Source: Cheiracanthium punctorium | Taxonomy: Eukaryota; Arthropoda; Arachnida; Araneae; Cheiracanthiidae | Direction: 5' to 3' | DNA: 64,000 bases | NCBI GenBank assembly: GCA_038373885.1 | Contig: JAWZYV010014451.1 | Coordinates: 310,001-374,000, forward strand | Part shown: positions 50,731-60,369 of the stretch, piece by piece | Layout of the letters: each line of letters starts with the position of its first letter | How positions within the stretch are numbered: the stretch's first letter is position 1 | Notes under the pieces: model-generated | The model's database searches: none | The model's input: the letters and a program-made list of their open reading frames with translations, nothing else | What the model was told of the DNA's origin: nothing | Position numbers and translations under genes: made by a program

Positions 50731-51622
50731 TGTTGCGGAATTACTCTGCTACTCCTTGGGTTCGTCGTTCTAAAGTCAAGTTGGTGTAAAAAGTTCAAGT
50801 AAAAAGTCACTTGTCAGGATGGAACACAAACTTTATTTCTTCTAGAACTTCGTAGAACAATCAGCTGCACACAATTCACAAGCACAATCTAGCAGTAAAG
50901 TGCTTTTAACAGTTCGATTAGATCAGAAACTCTCACGAATGCTGTATTTCTCACACAAAATAGAACACTTTCACTGACAAGAATTCAGCGAAAATATACG
51001 AGAAATAACACTAACGGTCTCTCAAGACTCAGCAATGAAGAATTTACACACAGCACTTAAATTCAAAGCTTCACAAACAGCGCGAAACACAGCTTCCTTC
51101 ACAAAGCAAGCGTATTCACTCTCTCAAAGCTTGATCAACAATGAATCGTCGGGGCGACACGCTTCTATAAATAGCCGACGCAGGAGGTACAAGAGGTTTC
51201 CAGAAAAGTCAATTTCTCGAGGGTTCTACATAACGCGTGAATATTGATTACGTCATAGAAGAGAAATGTTAGGTTATTATGCGTTTTTAATGCAGGAAAA
51301 ACAACTTCCAGGCCCCATTGGGAAAATCGCGCCAAATGACCAAAAAGTCGCCAAGCTTGGCGACTTTTGGCGAAATATCGCCAAATTTGGCGCCAAAAAT
51401 AAGTCCTCAAAAGTAAAGGATCTAAGCTCTAGGACTAATATTTCTCGAGATTTCTAGAAGCCCATAGAAAAACATATGGGAAAGCGAAACCTCCGTATCT
51501 CCGGTTCTAACTGGCCGATTTTGATGCAACAAAAAGCAAAATTTATCTATTTGAAGCGTAGAATACGAATTTTAAACCATTCTAAGCCCCAGAGCAGCGG
51601 GTTGCCCCGAAAATTCGCAACA
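50731..51622 (-). repeat. 3' LTR (892 bp)
   Basis: Begins and ends TGTTGCG...CGCAACA, i.e. TG...CA with 7-bp terminal inverts. On the element strand a TATA-like CTATTTATAG lies at 51165-51174 and an AATAAA poly(A) signal at 50832-50837, in the order expected for U3 then R. It differs from the other LTR near 51360, 51415-51420 and 51511. Short frames within it are chance. Confidence 0.95.
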
Positions 51623-51636
51623 TTGCCCCCTTCCCA
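51623..51636 (-). other. Polypurine tract
   Basis: On minus, GGGAAGGGGGCAA lies directly against the 3' LTR start. This is the usual position and composition of the primer for plus-strand DNA synthesis. Confidence 0.8.
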
Positions 51637-52002
51637 AGGACTGCACGTCCCGGGCAGTACAATCCCTAGTTAGGAGGTCACACAGGTACCTACACTGTAT
51701 AACACTTAACAAGATCTTAACAACATAATTCAAGCAAGTAATCAATAGCACAATAAGCAAATACACATTAATAAATAAATAATCAACATAATAAATAATT
51801 ACACTGTAATAAGTAATCAGTGTAATAACAAATACACATTAATAAAATCCAATATATTACAAATATATACACTAAACATGGCGTAAGTAATGAGTGAAAG
51901 AGAGTTGACGAAAGAGTAAGAGAAGAGAAAGACAGGAAAGAAATGACAGTTGAAAGAAAGGAGGAATTACGCCATAGTGAACATGGTCTGATAGTCAAAT
52001 AA
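51637..52002 (-). other. 3' internal non-coding part of the Gypsy element
   Basis: AT-rich stretch with repeated aataaataa/acacattaataaa words between the integrase stop and the polypurine tract. A 71-residue frame (51783-51998, minus) is hydrophobic and low-complexity. I do not call it env. Confidence 0.6.
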
Positions 52003-54643
52003 CTAATTACAACCGCGGTAGATGGCTAGCCGATCGTAATGTACAACTCTTGGCTTCGAGTTTGGTGACTTACGAATCCGTACGATGACGTCATTCAGCC
52101 GGTTTAGGACTGTGTAAGGACCGTCCCACGGCGATTGCAGCTTGGGAGACAGGCCTTTCCGTCGAGTAGGATTCCATAGCCAAACTTTGTCACCTGCGTT
52201 GAACTCGTGTCCCGTAGCTTTCGTGTCGTAGCGAGTCTTCATCTTTTCCGTGTTCAGGTTGATCCGCTCCCGAGCAAAATGATGCACATCTTCAAACCGT
52301 GCCCGAAGGTTTTCCACGTACTCCTCTGGCGATGAAGGCGCATCTGGAGGGCGGCCGAACACTAGATCGGCGGGAAGACGAAGATCTCTGCCGAACAGCA
52401 TCTGGGAAGGTGTGAAGCCGGTAGTCTCATGGACGGCACTCCTATAGGCCAGCAGGAACAGGGGGAGTTTCTTGTCCCAGTCCTCTTGATTCCTAGATAC
52501 CAGGAGCGAGAGGTTGTTCAAAATTGTACGATTGAACCTCTCCACCATGCCGTCGGATTGTGGGTGTAAAGGCGTAGTCTGGGTTTTGTCCATTCCGAGA
52601 AGTTGGCATAGTCCTTTAAAGACTGCAGAGGTAAAGTTCGTTCCTTGGTCGGAATGAAGTTGCAGAGGGGTTCCATATCTGGAAATTCATTCTTGCACCA
52701 GTACCTCTGCTACGGTCGTAGCTTCTTGATCGGGAATAGGAAACGCTTCGGGCCATTTAGAGAAGTAGTCAATGACAACTAGGATGTATTTGTTGCCATC
52801 CGAAGTTCGCGGAAGAGGTCCCAGGATGTCGAGTGCAATCCTCTCAAAAGGCGCTCCTACATTATAACGATGTAGTCTTCCACGGCTTCGTTTCTTCGGG
52901 CCTTTGCGGGCGGCACAGGCGTCACAAGCTTGACACCACTTTTCGACGTCGCCTCGAGCCCTAACCCAGTAAAAGCGCTCGCGAACTTTCTGCAGGGTCT
53001 TCATCACGCCAAAATGGCCTCCAGTTAAGCCATTATGCAGCTCTTCTAGAACCTTCGGAATCCTCGAGCGAGGGAGTACTAACTGCCATCGGAGCATCTT
53101 GCCGTCGTCCGACTCCCATTGACGATACAGGACTCCATTCCTCAGGCGAAGCGAATCCCATAAAGCCCAGTACTGTTTTGTTGCCGGACTGCAAGATGAT
53201 ATTTCTTGCCAGCTGGGCTTATTGCCGGACTTTTCCATAAACTCCACAATAGGTTTGATGTCGCTATCTGCTAATTGGTCCGCCCGAACATTTTCATCAC
53301 TCCAGGGATCTTGAGATGGTGCCGATGATGTAACTTGGCGGACAACGGGATGATTCAGATGGTAATTTTTCTCTGCCCTGGAGCAATAGCGACAACTGTC
53401 TATGCAGGGCCTTCTCGACAAAGCATCTGCATTTCCATGAGATGACCCTTTCCGATGACGTATCTCGATGTCATATTCTTGTAAGCGCTGTATCCACCTG
53501 GCTATTTGGCCCTCCGGATTCTTGAAATTTAGAAGCCAGGTTAAAGAGGCATGGTCCGTTCGGAGCAGGAACTTTCGGCCGTACAGGTAATGATGGAAGT
53601 GCTCCACGGCCTTAATGATAGCAAGGAGTTCCTTTCTCGTAACACAATAGTTACGTTCTGCCTTTGAAAGGCATTTGCTCCAGTAAGCAATGACGTGTTC
53701 TTGGCCATCTATCTCCTGGGACAAAACTGCTCCGACACTCTCCTTACTTGCGTCTGTGTCCAGGATAAATGGCTTGTCAGGGTGAGGATACGACAAGATC
53801 GGCGAAGATGTTAAAGCCGTCTTCAGTTCGTTGAATGCGTCCTCACATTCGTCAGTCCAGAGAAATTTCTGTCCAGTCTCGGTCAATTTGTGAAGAGGTC
53901 TTGCAATTTGAGAAAAGCCCTTCACGAATTTTCGATAGTAAGTACACAGACCGAGAAAACTTCTTAAGTCGTGGATATTCTCGGGACGACTCCAGTTCTG
54001 GACTGCGGACGTCTTTTCGGGATCGGTTCGGACTCCGTGGGCGGATATTATGTGCCCGAGGTAACGTACTTCCCGACGAAACAAATTGCACTTCGATGGA
54101 CTCAGTTTCAAGTTCGCCTCCTTTAATTTCTGCAGCACCTTTCGGATGTTCTCTAGATGCTCTTCGAAAGTCCTTCCGACGATGATGATATCGTCCAAAT
54201 AAACGAGACATGCTTCGTAGGAAAGTCCTCTCAACACTGTCTCCATTAGTCGCTCGAATGTAGCAGGTGCGTTGCAGAGTCCAAAAGGCATAACTTTGAA
54301 CTGCCATAATCCTTGTCCCGTGGTGAACGCAGTCTTTTCACGGTCGTCGGGATGAATTTCCACTTGCCAGTAACCACTTTTCAGATCCAGAGTGGAAAAC
54401 CATTCGTTTCCCGATAAAGTGTCCAAAGTGTCGTCTATCCTGGGAAGAGGGTAGCTGTCTTTCTTGGTAATGTCATTCAGACGTCTGTAGTCAACACAGA
54501 ACCGGGTGGAACCATCCTTCTTTCGGACCAAAACAATTGGCGAGGCCCAGGGACTAGTCGACGGCTCGATGACGTCATCACGCTGCATCTCCTCTAAAAG
54601 TCTGCTCACCTCTTCTTGCTTAGCAAACGGCAGCCGCCTACAT
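52003..54643 (-). pseudogene. pol: reverse transcriptase, RNase H, integrase (disabled)
   Basis: From the 54609 codon the domains are as follows. RT has catalytic Asp 75 in FSTLDLKSGY and YLDD at 137-140. RNase H has Asp 284/286 (ILDTDAS), Glu 327, Asp 352 and Asp 395 (GNADALSR). The integrase zinc region is H524, H532, C559, C562, with first catalytic Asp 594 (LDILGPLP). An in-frame TGA at 52687-52689 then stops translation where the family has Trp (TGG to TGA is one transition). The same frame continues with the second Asp (HSDQGTNF), the catalytic Glu (GMVERFNR, near 52540) and a C-terminal GPY module (WDGPYTVL), ending at 52003. The 5' end is out of frame with protease. Apart from these two lesions all catalytic residues are present, which agrees with a young insertion. 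Confidence 0.95.
52687..52689 (-). other. Premature TGA in integrase
   Basis: In-frame stop between the first and second catalytic Asp of integrase; coding resumes in the same frame immediately after. A single base change from a tryptophan codon explains it. Confidence 0.9.
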
Positions 54644-55604
54644 GCTGCTTGATGGGAGAGTGGCTGCCTGTATCTATCCTATGTTGAGTTAAGCTCGTAC
54701 GGCCAAAGTCACCCGAAGTTCGGGAGAAGAGGTCTCCAAATTCAGCTATTACTTTCTCCGCAGCGCTTCTCTGTTCTGCCGTTAACTCCACGTCTTGTAT
54801 TAATTCCTTCGTCAGGCACTCTGAAGATTTAGCTGTCGTTTGGCTGATGTTCTTATTAATGCAGGTAACAGGAGTGCATGTCGCCAACACTTCATTTTTC
54901 TTTATCACCTTCGACTTGTCCGTCACATTTACTACTCTAACTGGAATTTCTGCTCTCGACAAGTCCACAAGTGTTGCTCCCACAAGTACTCCTTTGACGG
55001 AATCACTATTGTTTGGGTGTTCGATTAATCCAAAACGGAATTTATTGTTTTCTTTTACTGTTCCAGAAATTATTGAATCAGTTCTTGGAGGTAGAGTGAT
55101 TTCAGTCTGGGCTATTATTTGCTGAACAGGTAAAATAGTTTCATTTTTAATTTCGAACGCAGCTATTTCTTCTGAGTCTGAACGAAGCTCATTATTCTTA
55201 AAGTCCAAGTTAAATTTGTGCGATTTTAAAAAGTCGAGTCCGAGAATAAAAGAGTCTGTAATATTGGCGACATATACCACATGGTCGTATCTGGCATTTC
55301 CAAACGTGATTTCTACTTGCGCTTTTCCGCCCACTTCGATCTTGTCACCTGTCACAGTCTGGAGGGTCAGCGAGGGCGGAGTCCAGATAATCTTCAAGTT
55401 CAATTTCTTGGCCAGATCCGTCCTTATGATGGTTACGTTCGCTCCAGTATCAATCACCATGTGGCATGGGGAACCATTAACGTATCCCAGTACGAATAGT
55501 CCATCACTGCCGCCATTCACTGATGAAATCTGCAAGACTTTTAGGTGGGGCTTTTGACTATCTGGCAACCTCCGCCCCGCGAGATGGCCACCTCCTAGTT
55601 TCCC
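54606..55604 (-). CDS. pol 5' part: aspartic protease and RT lead-in
   Basis: This frame is open through the gag 3' end, so it is entered by -1 shifting, not by its own start. There is no ATG at its beginning; the first codon sometimes taken as start (55568) is TTG. The retropepsin active site DTGA lies in MVIDTGANVTIIR, about residues 37-50 counted from 55568, and ILGLDFL, the second conserved block, about 60 residues later. The C-terminal part leads toward RT (LTQHRIDTG) but leaves the RT frame at about 54641-54648 and stops at 54606. A one-base loss there would explain the break. The protease itself looks intact. Confidence 0.9.
   Translation of the reverse strand, partial: GKLGGGHLAGRRLPDSQKPHLKVLQISSVNGGSDGLFVLGYVNGSPCHMVIDTGANVTIIRTDLAKKLNLKIIWTPPSLTLQTVTGDKIEVGGKAQVEITFGNARYDHVVYVANITDSFILGLDFLKSHKFNLDFKNNELRSDSEEIAAFEIKNETILPVQQIIAQTEITLPPRTDSIISGTVKENNKFRFGLIEHPNNSDSVKGVLVGATLVDLSRAEIPVRVVNVTDKSKVIKKNEVLATCTPVTCINKNISQTTAKSSECLTKELIQDVELTAEQRSAAEKVIAEFGDLFSRTSGDFGRTSLTQHRIDTGSHSPIKQHVGGCRLLSKKR
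54641..54648 (-). other. Frame break between protease and RT frames
   Basis: Protein similarity to the conserved lead-in of Gypsy RT (RRLPFAK) switches frame here. The net difference equals one missing base. It is a lesion of this copy and not a programmed site, since no slippery heptamer lies here and the RT frame has no start of its own. Confidence 0.8.
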
Positions 55605-56881
55605 TCCTTCTTGTTTTTAGAATTCTCTTGCTGGTCATGAGACTTTCGACCACAATACTTTTGTACATGGCCTTCGACGCCACACTTCCAGCATTTTACT
55701 TTCTTTGGGCCATCTCTCGTTCTATCGGATCTTAATTTTCGCTCTATGAGATCTTCAATTCTCTTCAATCTGTTCTCGACGCTCTCTGTGTCTTTGTTAG
55801 CTTCCTCTTGGACCGTTACCGCTCTAACAGCATGCCGATCTTTTCTCACGGCCCGCTGGGCTGCCTCTAGCTTCATTGCGAACACCAGAGCAGACTTCAA
55901 ATCCTGATAATCCTCCAACATGAGTGCCTTTTGGGTTTCTGGATCACGGATGGCTTCAATAAAATGACGCACCGCCATTTCTTCTCGGACATTATCAAGG
56001 TGGTCCATGTAGGCTAGATGACACAGCCTATCTATGTCCGAAGCCAGCTCTTGAAGGGTCTCGCCAGATCTCTGCATCCTTGACTTAAGTTGGATTCTAC
56101 TATATTCTTTCTGGCACTTCTCTCCGAATTTCATCTCCAAGGCACTGGCAAGGGCGTCAAAATCTCCTATCTTCGTCGCTCCGATAGTTTGCAATACATT
56201 AATTGCATCTCCGCTAAGGGAAGCGGCCAGTTGATTAGCTTTCTCGGACTCGCTCCAACCATTGGCTCTGGCGACGATTGAAAATTGGGTCTTGTAAGCC
56301 TCCCAGGGAGTCTTTCCGTCATAAGGCGTTAGTTTCACTGCTGGGTGGCGTGACGACAACCTGATGTTTTCTGGTACCTTTCCCAGCTTTACCAGACTGT
56401 CCAGTTTTTCTTCTAACTTGTGATCGATCTTTTCCTCAATTCTTTCTTCGTATTTCGCTTGACTTTCTTCGAGGAGCGACATTCTCTTCTCCATATTTTC
56501 TTGATTTGTCTCTACTCTCTCCAGTCCGGATTTCATTTCTTCTAGCCCGGTTTCTATTTTCCGCTCCAGTCCTGATTTCATCTCGTCGTGTGCGGCTCTT
56601 AACTCCTCCAATCCGGTTTTCATTTCATTGTGTGCAGCCTTTAATTCGTCCAATCCGGTTTTCGTCTCGACTTGTCCGGCTACAGTTTTCTTTTCTAAAT
56701 CGGTCTGGCCGGCTTCAATTTTCTTTTCTAAATCGGTCTGTCCTGCTTCAATTTTCTTCTCTAAATCCGCCTTCATCTGTTCTTGTCCAGCTTTCATCTC
56801 GTCTTGTCCGGCTTTCATTTCTTGCATCATATTCATGAGCTTTTGAAGTTGTTCTTCCATTTTTTGTCTAGTCAAAACCAT
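55595..56881 (-). CDS. gag polyprotein, 428 aa
   Basis: Starts at ATG 56881, about 30 bases inside the primer binding site, and ends at TAG 55595. Residues ~1-165 are a long charged coiled coil with internal repeats: three tandem units like DLEKKIEAGQT at ~34-66, then looser ELKAAHNEMKTGL units. Residues ~175-370 are the capsid-like part (DGKTPWEAYKTQF, a Gypsy gag hallmark region). C397-C410 is a CCHC zinc knuckle (CWKCGVEGHVQKYC, CX2CX4HX4C) for RNA binding, and the tail is lysine-rich. It is intact, with no frame lesion. Its last sense codons form the -1 slippery site leading into protease. Confidence 0.95.
   Translation of the reverse strand: MVLTRQKMEEQLQKLMNMMQEMKAGQDEMKAGQEQMKADLEKKIEAGQTDLEKKIEAGQTDLEKKTVAGQVETKTGLDELKAAHNEMKTGLEELRAAHDEMKSGLERKIETGLEEMKSGLERVETNQENMEKRMSLLEESQAKYEERIEEKIDHKLEEKLDSLVKLGKVPENIRLSSRHPAVKLTPYDGKTPWEAYKTQFSIVARANGWSESEKANQLAASLSGDAINVLQTIGATKIGDFDALASALEMKFGEKCQKEYSRIQLKSRMQRSGETLQELASDIDRLCHLAYMDHLDNVREEMAVRHFIEAIRDPETQKALMLEDYQDLKSALVFAMKLEAAQRAVRKDRHAVRAVTVQEEANKDTESVENRLKRIEDLIERKLRSDRTRDGPKKVKCWKCGVEGHVQKYCGRKSHDQQENSKNKKEGN
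55598..55604 (-). promoter_or_regulatory. -1 ribosomal frameshift heptamer GGGAAAC
   Basis: On the element strand G GGA AAC in the gag frame is followed directly by the gag stop TAG. A -1 slip onto GGG AAA enters the protease frame, which is open on both sides of the site. This heptamer fits X XXY YYZ exactly and is used for gag-pro shifting in some retroviruses. GC-rich sequence follows (gaggtggccatctcgcgggg), which could form a stimulatory structure; I have not established one. Confidence 0.85.
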
Positions 56882-56910
56882 AAACTGGAAAATTAAAGTC
56901 TTTATTTAGA

Positions 56911-56928
56911 ATCCCGATTCTGACACCA
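56911..56928 (-). other. Primer binding site, tRNA-Leu type
   Basis: On minus, TGGTGTCAGAATCGGGAT begins two bases inside the 5' LTR. It resembles the complement of a tRNA-Leu 3' end (TGGTGTCAGGAGTGGGAT) at about 15 of 18 positions, so tRNA-Leu is the likely primer. Confidence 0.8.
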
Positions 56929-56930
56929 AA

Positions 56931-57823
56931 TGTTGCGGAATTACTCTGCTACTCCTTGGGTTCGTCGTTCTAAAGTCAAGTTGGTGTAAAAAGTTCAAGT
57001 AAAAAGTCACTTGTCAGGATGGAACACAAACTTTATTTCTTCTAGAACTTCGTAGAACAATCAGCTGCACACAATTCACAAGCACAATCTAGCAGTAAAG
57101 TGCTTTTAACAGTTCGATTAGATCAGAAACTCTCACGAATGCTGTATTTCTCACACAAAATAGAACACTTTCACTGACAAGAATTCAGCGAAAATATACG
57201 AGAAATAACACTAACGGTCTCTCAAGACTCAGCAATGAAGAATTTACACACAGCACTTAAATTCAAAGCTTCACAAACAGCGCGAAACACAGCTTCCTTC
57301 ACAAAGCAAGCGTATTCACTCTCTCAAAGCTTGATCAACAATGAATCGTCGGGGCGACACGCTTCTATAAATAGCCGACGCAGGAGGTACAAGAGGTTTC
57401 CAGAAAAGTCAATTTCTCGAGGGTTCTACATAACGCGTGAATATTGATTACGTCATAGAAGAGAAATGTTAGGTTATTATGCGTTTTTAATGCAGGAAAA
57501 ACAACTTCCAGGCCCCATTGGGAAAATCGCGCCAAATGACCAAAAAGTCGCCAAGCTTGCCGACTTTTGGCGAAATATCGCCAAATTTGGCGCCAAAAAT
57601 AAGTCCTCAAAAGTGAAGAGATCTAAGCTCTAGGACTAATATTTCTCGAGATTTCTAGAAGCCCATAGAAAAACATATGGGAAAGCGAAACCTCCGTATC
57701 TCCGGTTCTAATTGGCCGATTTTGATGCAACAAAAAGCAAAATTTATCTATTTGAAGCGTAGAATACGAATTTTAAACCATTCTAAGCCCCAGAGCAGCG
57801 GGTTGCCCCGAAAATTCGCAACA
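56931..57823 (-). repeat. 5' LTR (893 bp)
   Basis: Same structure as the LTR at 50731. TATA-like CTATTTATAG (minus) at 57365-57374 and AATAAA (minus) at 57032-57037. One extra base and a substitution near 57615-57620, plus substitutions near 57560 and 57712, separate it from its partner. Confidence 0.95.
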
Positions 57824-57827
57824 GTAG

Positions 57828-58914
57828 TGAACCTGAAATACAGAAAACACACATGAACAAAAAGTTTAAAAGGAAATTAGATATAACTTACTTTGATTCA
57901 CCTTTGATAATATGACTACGAATAAATAAGAAGCACATAGAAGTAGAAATATATACATAGAGGGTGATTCGTTAACAAACTGACCACACTAGAAATTCTT
58001 CTGTACGCAGAGGGTTTTATCAGGATGTGTTTTATAGACAAATAAAATATAAAACTTGAATGTCATGACAAAATTTCACAGGATGAAAAATCAGTAGTCC
58101 ATTAATCATTCATGAAACCAATGAAATAAGGAATGCAATTCGAAAAATTCAAATGATGATTGTGCGCATGAAGAAGACAGGAACTGCAAGTATCTTAGGA
58201 ATATGTATAATGATAACGATGGCAGATAAACAAGTCCTTGGGACACTACCAATGTTGAATTTAACTTTTACTATAATTAAAATATGTCATTTTATAATGT
58301 CATTCGGTGAGTTTAATTATTAAGAAGAATAATTCAAGTGATAAGTTAAACCAATTTTATTACAAATTACAACTATCGCGTATTGATTTCATTTTGATGT
58401 AGATTATATGCCGCCAAAGTTTGGCGGGATACGATCAATCCATTTATCCCGTAATAATTGAAAGAAAAAGCTAACACATGCTTGTATTTTTTTAGTAGAA
58501 GGATAATATATCAATAACAATGTCGTATTTACTTAGAGTAACGAGTAGAGTAGAGAAAAACAATTTTTCAAAATCAAAACAAATGTCGGTTGGCGACAGT
58601 TTGATCACGAATGTTTACGTTCTTACAAAAGACAAAATCTAAATAATCTTTACTAATAGACCATGTATATTGTTGTATTATTGTTTTAATGTATGTACTA
58701 ATTTAGTTTTATGATATCGGTGGTCAAATTAACGTAAATATTACATGCTTTTAAAAGGTAATAATTACGGCAACCCTAACAGTAACAACACGAGAAAAAA
58801 TAGCGTATAACATATATGAATATAATAATTTAAAGGAAAATAAATAGTTAGATCACAGATTTATACACATAACTGCAAAACTAAAACTACATTTTAAAAT
58901 AATTTCAGACTTAC
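57828..58914 (-). other. Non-coding; presumed intron of the THAP gene
   Basis: AT-rich. Downstream (minus strand) of a consensus splice donor, so it should be intron. I could not find the next exon, and the Gypsy element lies further along, so it may have inserted into this intron. At 58411-58429 a small palindrome, ccgccaaagtttggcggga, contains an E2F-like word. Confidence 0.4.
58909..58914 (-). other. Splice donor GTAAGT
   Basis: The exon codon GAA is followed by GTAAGT on minus. It marks the exact end of THAP homology, since the frame beyond (SLKLF) no longer fits the domain. Confidence 0.85.
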
Positions 58915-59067
58915 TTCACATAATCTTGAATTCGCAGTTGGATTCCAACTGTCCCTTCTGCAATTTATAATCCATTTTTTTTTTCTGTCGGGATTTGCAG
59001 GGAATCTAAGAAGACGATAACTCTTTTCCGTACTGTTTGAACAGTTTACTGCACAACATCCAACCAT
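58915..59067 (-). CDS. THAP-domain protein, first coding exon
   Basis: 51 residues beginning MVGCCAVNCSNS. The pattern fits the THAP zinc-binding fold, C2-CH: Cys 5 and Cys 9, the RFP block (21-23), the invariant Trp (32), a second WNP (41-43), and Cys 50, with 40 residues between the second and third zinc Cys (family range about 35-53). The final His-Phe would come from the next exon. After Glu 51 the strand reads GTAAGT, a consensus donor, in phase 0. I chose the Met at 59067, not 59142, because THAP domains start right at the first Met and its context is aaaaATGG. THAP proteins bind DNA as transcription regulators or derive from P-element transposases; the exon alone cannot say which. The rest of the gene is not found in this window. 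Confidence 0.8.
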
Positions 59068-59122
59068 TTTTATTGATCTTGAACAACCACAAAATATAAA
59101 TTTTATGACATAGGTGTACGAT

Positions 59123-59136
59123 CCAATATGGCGGCC
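59123..59136 (-). promoter_or_regulatory. YY1-like site upstream of the THAP start
   Basis: On minus GGCCGCCATATTGG (plus: ccaatatggcggcc) matches the YY1 consensus GCCGCCATNTTG. It is about 56 bases upstream of the chosen start codon, where YY1-type sites often sit near transcription starts of TATA-less genes. The role here is inferred. Confidence 0.5.
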
Positions 59137-59142
59137 TGACAC

Positions 59143-59681
59143 AACTTTCGAATCAAAATTCCGGGCAAGTCAGCTCCCCCTATAGTAGCCTTAAATTGGA
59201 CCTACTGGAAACTCATTTTCAACATTTCTCTTCTCAGAATTTAGATTTATTGAATACTATTTATATTTCATGTAGTGATATTTTCTATCTCGAGAGCCCC
59301 TTCAACACAGAAAACAGCCATACTTAATATAGGCTAAATCATTCCCAGGAGTACAGCAATAACTTTTTAAAGTCCCCACAGATTTGCCATTTGCGATTCT
59401 CGTATTTGATTGATTCTAGAATCAATAGCACAAATCTTTAAGCCTCCTTCATGTGGACGAAATCTCCATCCAACTAATATTGAAAGAGTTTACAAAGAAC
59501 CTCCACTAAAATCATATTTGGAGAATTCATCAAGAAGTTGACATGAAGAATAGGAACAAAATAGTCTTTCTTTTGAAAGAAATGAAGAAGATTCTCGTGG
59601 TGAGTCCTGCAGTCAGCAATCACGACTTCTGGTTGAAGTAGATGCAACTGCTTCCATCTTGATGCCAGAAGCCCTGATTTC
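59143..59681. other. Non-coding, upstream of the THAP exon
   Basis: Intermediate composition, no frame or repeat recognised. It would include any remaining promoter of the THAP gene. Confidence 0.4.
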
Positions 59682-60171
59682 TAGAGGTGAGACGGGCTCA
59701 GCCCGAGCCCGAAAGCCCGAACCCGAGCCCGGGCCCGAACCGGGCTCGGGCTCGTGAAAAATTTCTTCTTTATTGAACATACTCCTTGAAACAGATTTTA
59801 AAAAGGGATTCATGAGGAAAATAAAAGTACTTATAAAAAAAATAGGGGCACGGGCGCCTAGAATGTGCGTGAAGCTCTTTGGGTATTTCAGAACGGCGGC
59901 TTAAATTACTTAGTTAGTCATGAGATCCGACATTATTTGATAAATATGGATATAAAGAATTAGAAAGTGCATTGACAGTTTGCAACTATATTTGTCTTTA
60001 ATTTGCATAAAAGGCAAAATTTATTGTATTCCATCAATGAAGTAATTGAATTTTTTTTTAAATCTTTAGCTGAAATTTTGGGCTCGGGCTCCTTCTTAAA
60101 TGAGATTGCTCGGGCTCGGATTAAAAATCCTCGGTCTCGGGCTTCAAAAAATGAGCCCGAACTCATCTCTA
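59682..60171. mobile_element. GGGCTCG-rich inverted-end element, hAT-like
   Basis: The left end is TAGAGGTGAGACGGGCTC and the inverted right end TAGAGATGAGTTCGGGCTC. The inside carries runs of cccgagcccgaa (59705-59755) and gggctcgggct (60075-60150), islands of high GC in an AT-rich setting. Flanks (tgatttc / ttaattc) are similar but not identical, so an 8-bp hAT duplication is only suggested. The frames here translate the GC repeat and are not genes. Confidence 0.55.
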
Positions 60172-60369
60172 TTAATTCGCATAGTAGTTTAACTACCTAA
60201 AATTTAAATGAACAAAGAAATCTTTTAAAAAGGTCGGTCTCATTCTTATTTTTCCACATACTCTGGATGATTCGTATATTTATTTCTTCCAACATTTTTT
60301 TTTTTTGCCTTTCCTTCAAGAAAAATGGTGGAGGGACCTTTGGGGATTCCTGCCCCCAACAACTCAAAT
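60172..60369. other. Non-coding, nothing recognised
   Basis: AT-rich with a T-run at 60296-60306. Confidence 0.4.

Larger units (their letters stand above)
50731..57823 (-). mobile_element. Ty3/Gypsy LTR retrotransposon, recent insertion
   Basis: A complete element of 7.1 kb read on the minus strand. The order is 5' LTR (56931-57823), primer binding site, gag, -1 shift site, protease, reverse transcriptase, RNase H, integrase, polypurine tract, 3' LTR (50731-51622). The integrase lies after RNase H, the Ty3/Gypsy order. The 4-bp target duplication GTAG is at 50727-50730 and 57824-57827. The LTRs differ at only about three bases and one indel, so insertion is recent. No env-like frame is seen between integrase and the 3' LTR. 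pol is broken by a frame break and a stop, so this copy is not autonomous, although its ends and cis signals remain intact. Base composition is richer in GC than its surroundings. Confidence 0.97.

Noticed and set aside
51035..51410. Frames repeated identically at 57235-57610
   Set aside because: They lie in the LTRs; identity reflects the LTR duplication, not protein conservation.
51783..51998. Hydrophobic 71-residue frame upstream of the 3' LTR as a possible env
   Set aside because: Low-complexity AT-rich sequence, no signal peptide or fusion-type features, too short.
53835..54307. Open frames opposite or overlapping pol (116 and 151 residues)
   Set aside because: They are shadows of the reverse transcriptase frame, with no domain of their own.
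59613..59813. Gly/Pro/Glu/Ser-rich peptide
   Set aside because: Translation of the gggctcg repeat of a mobile element.
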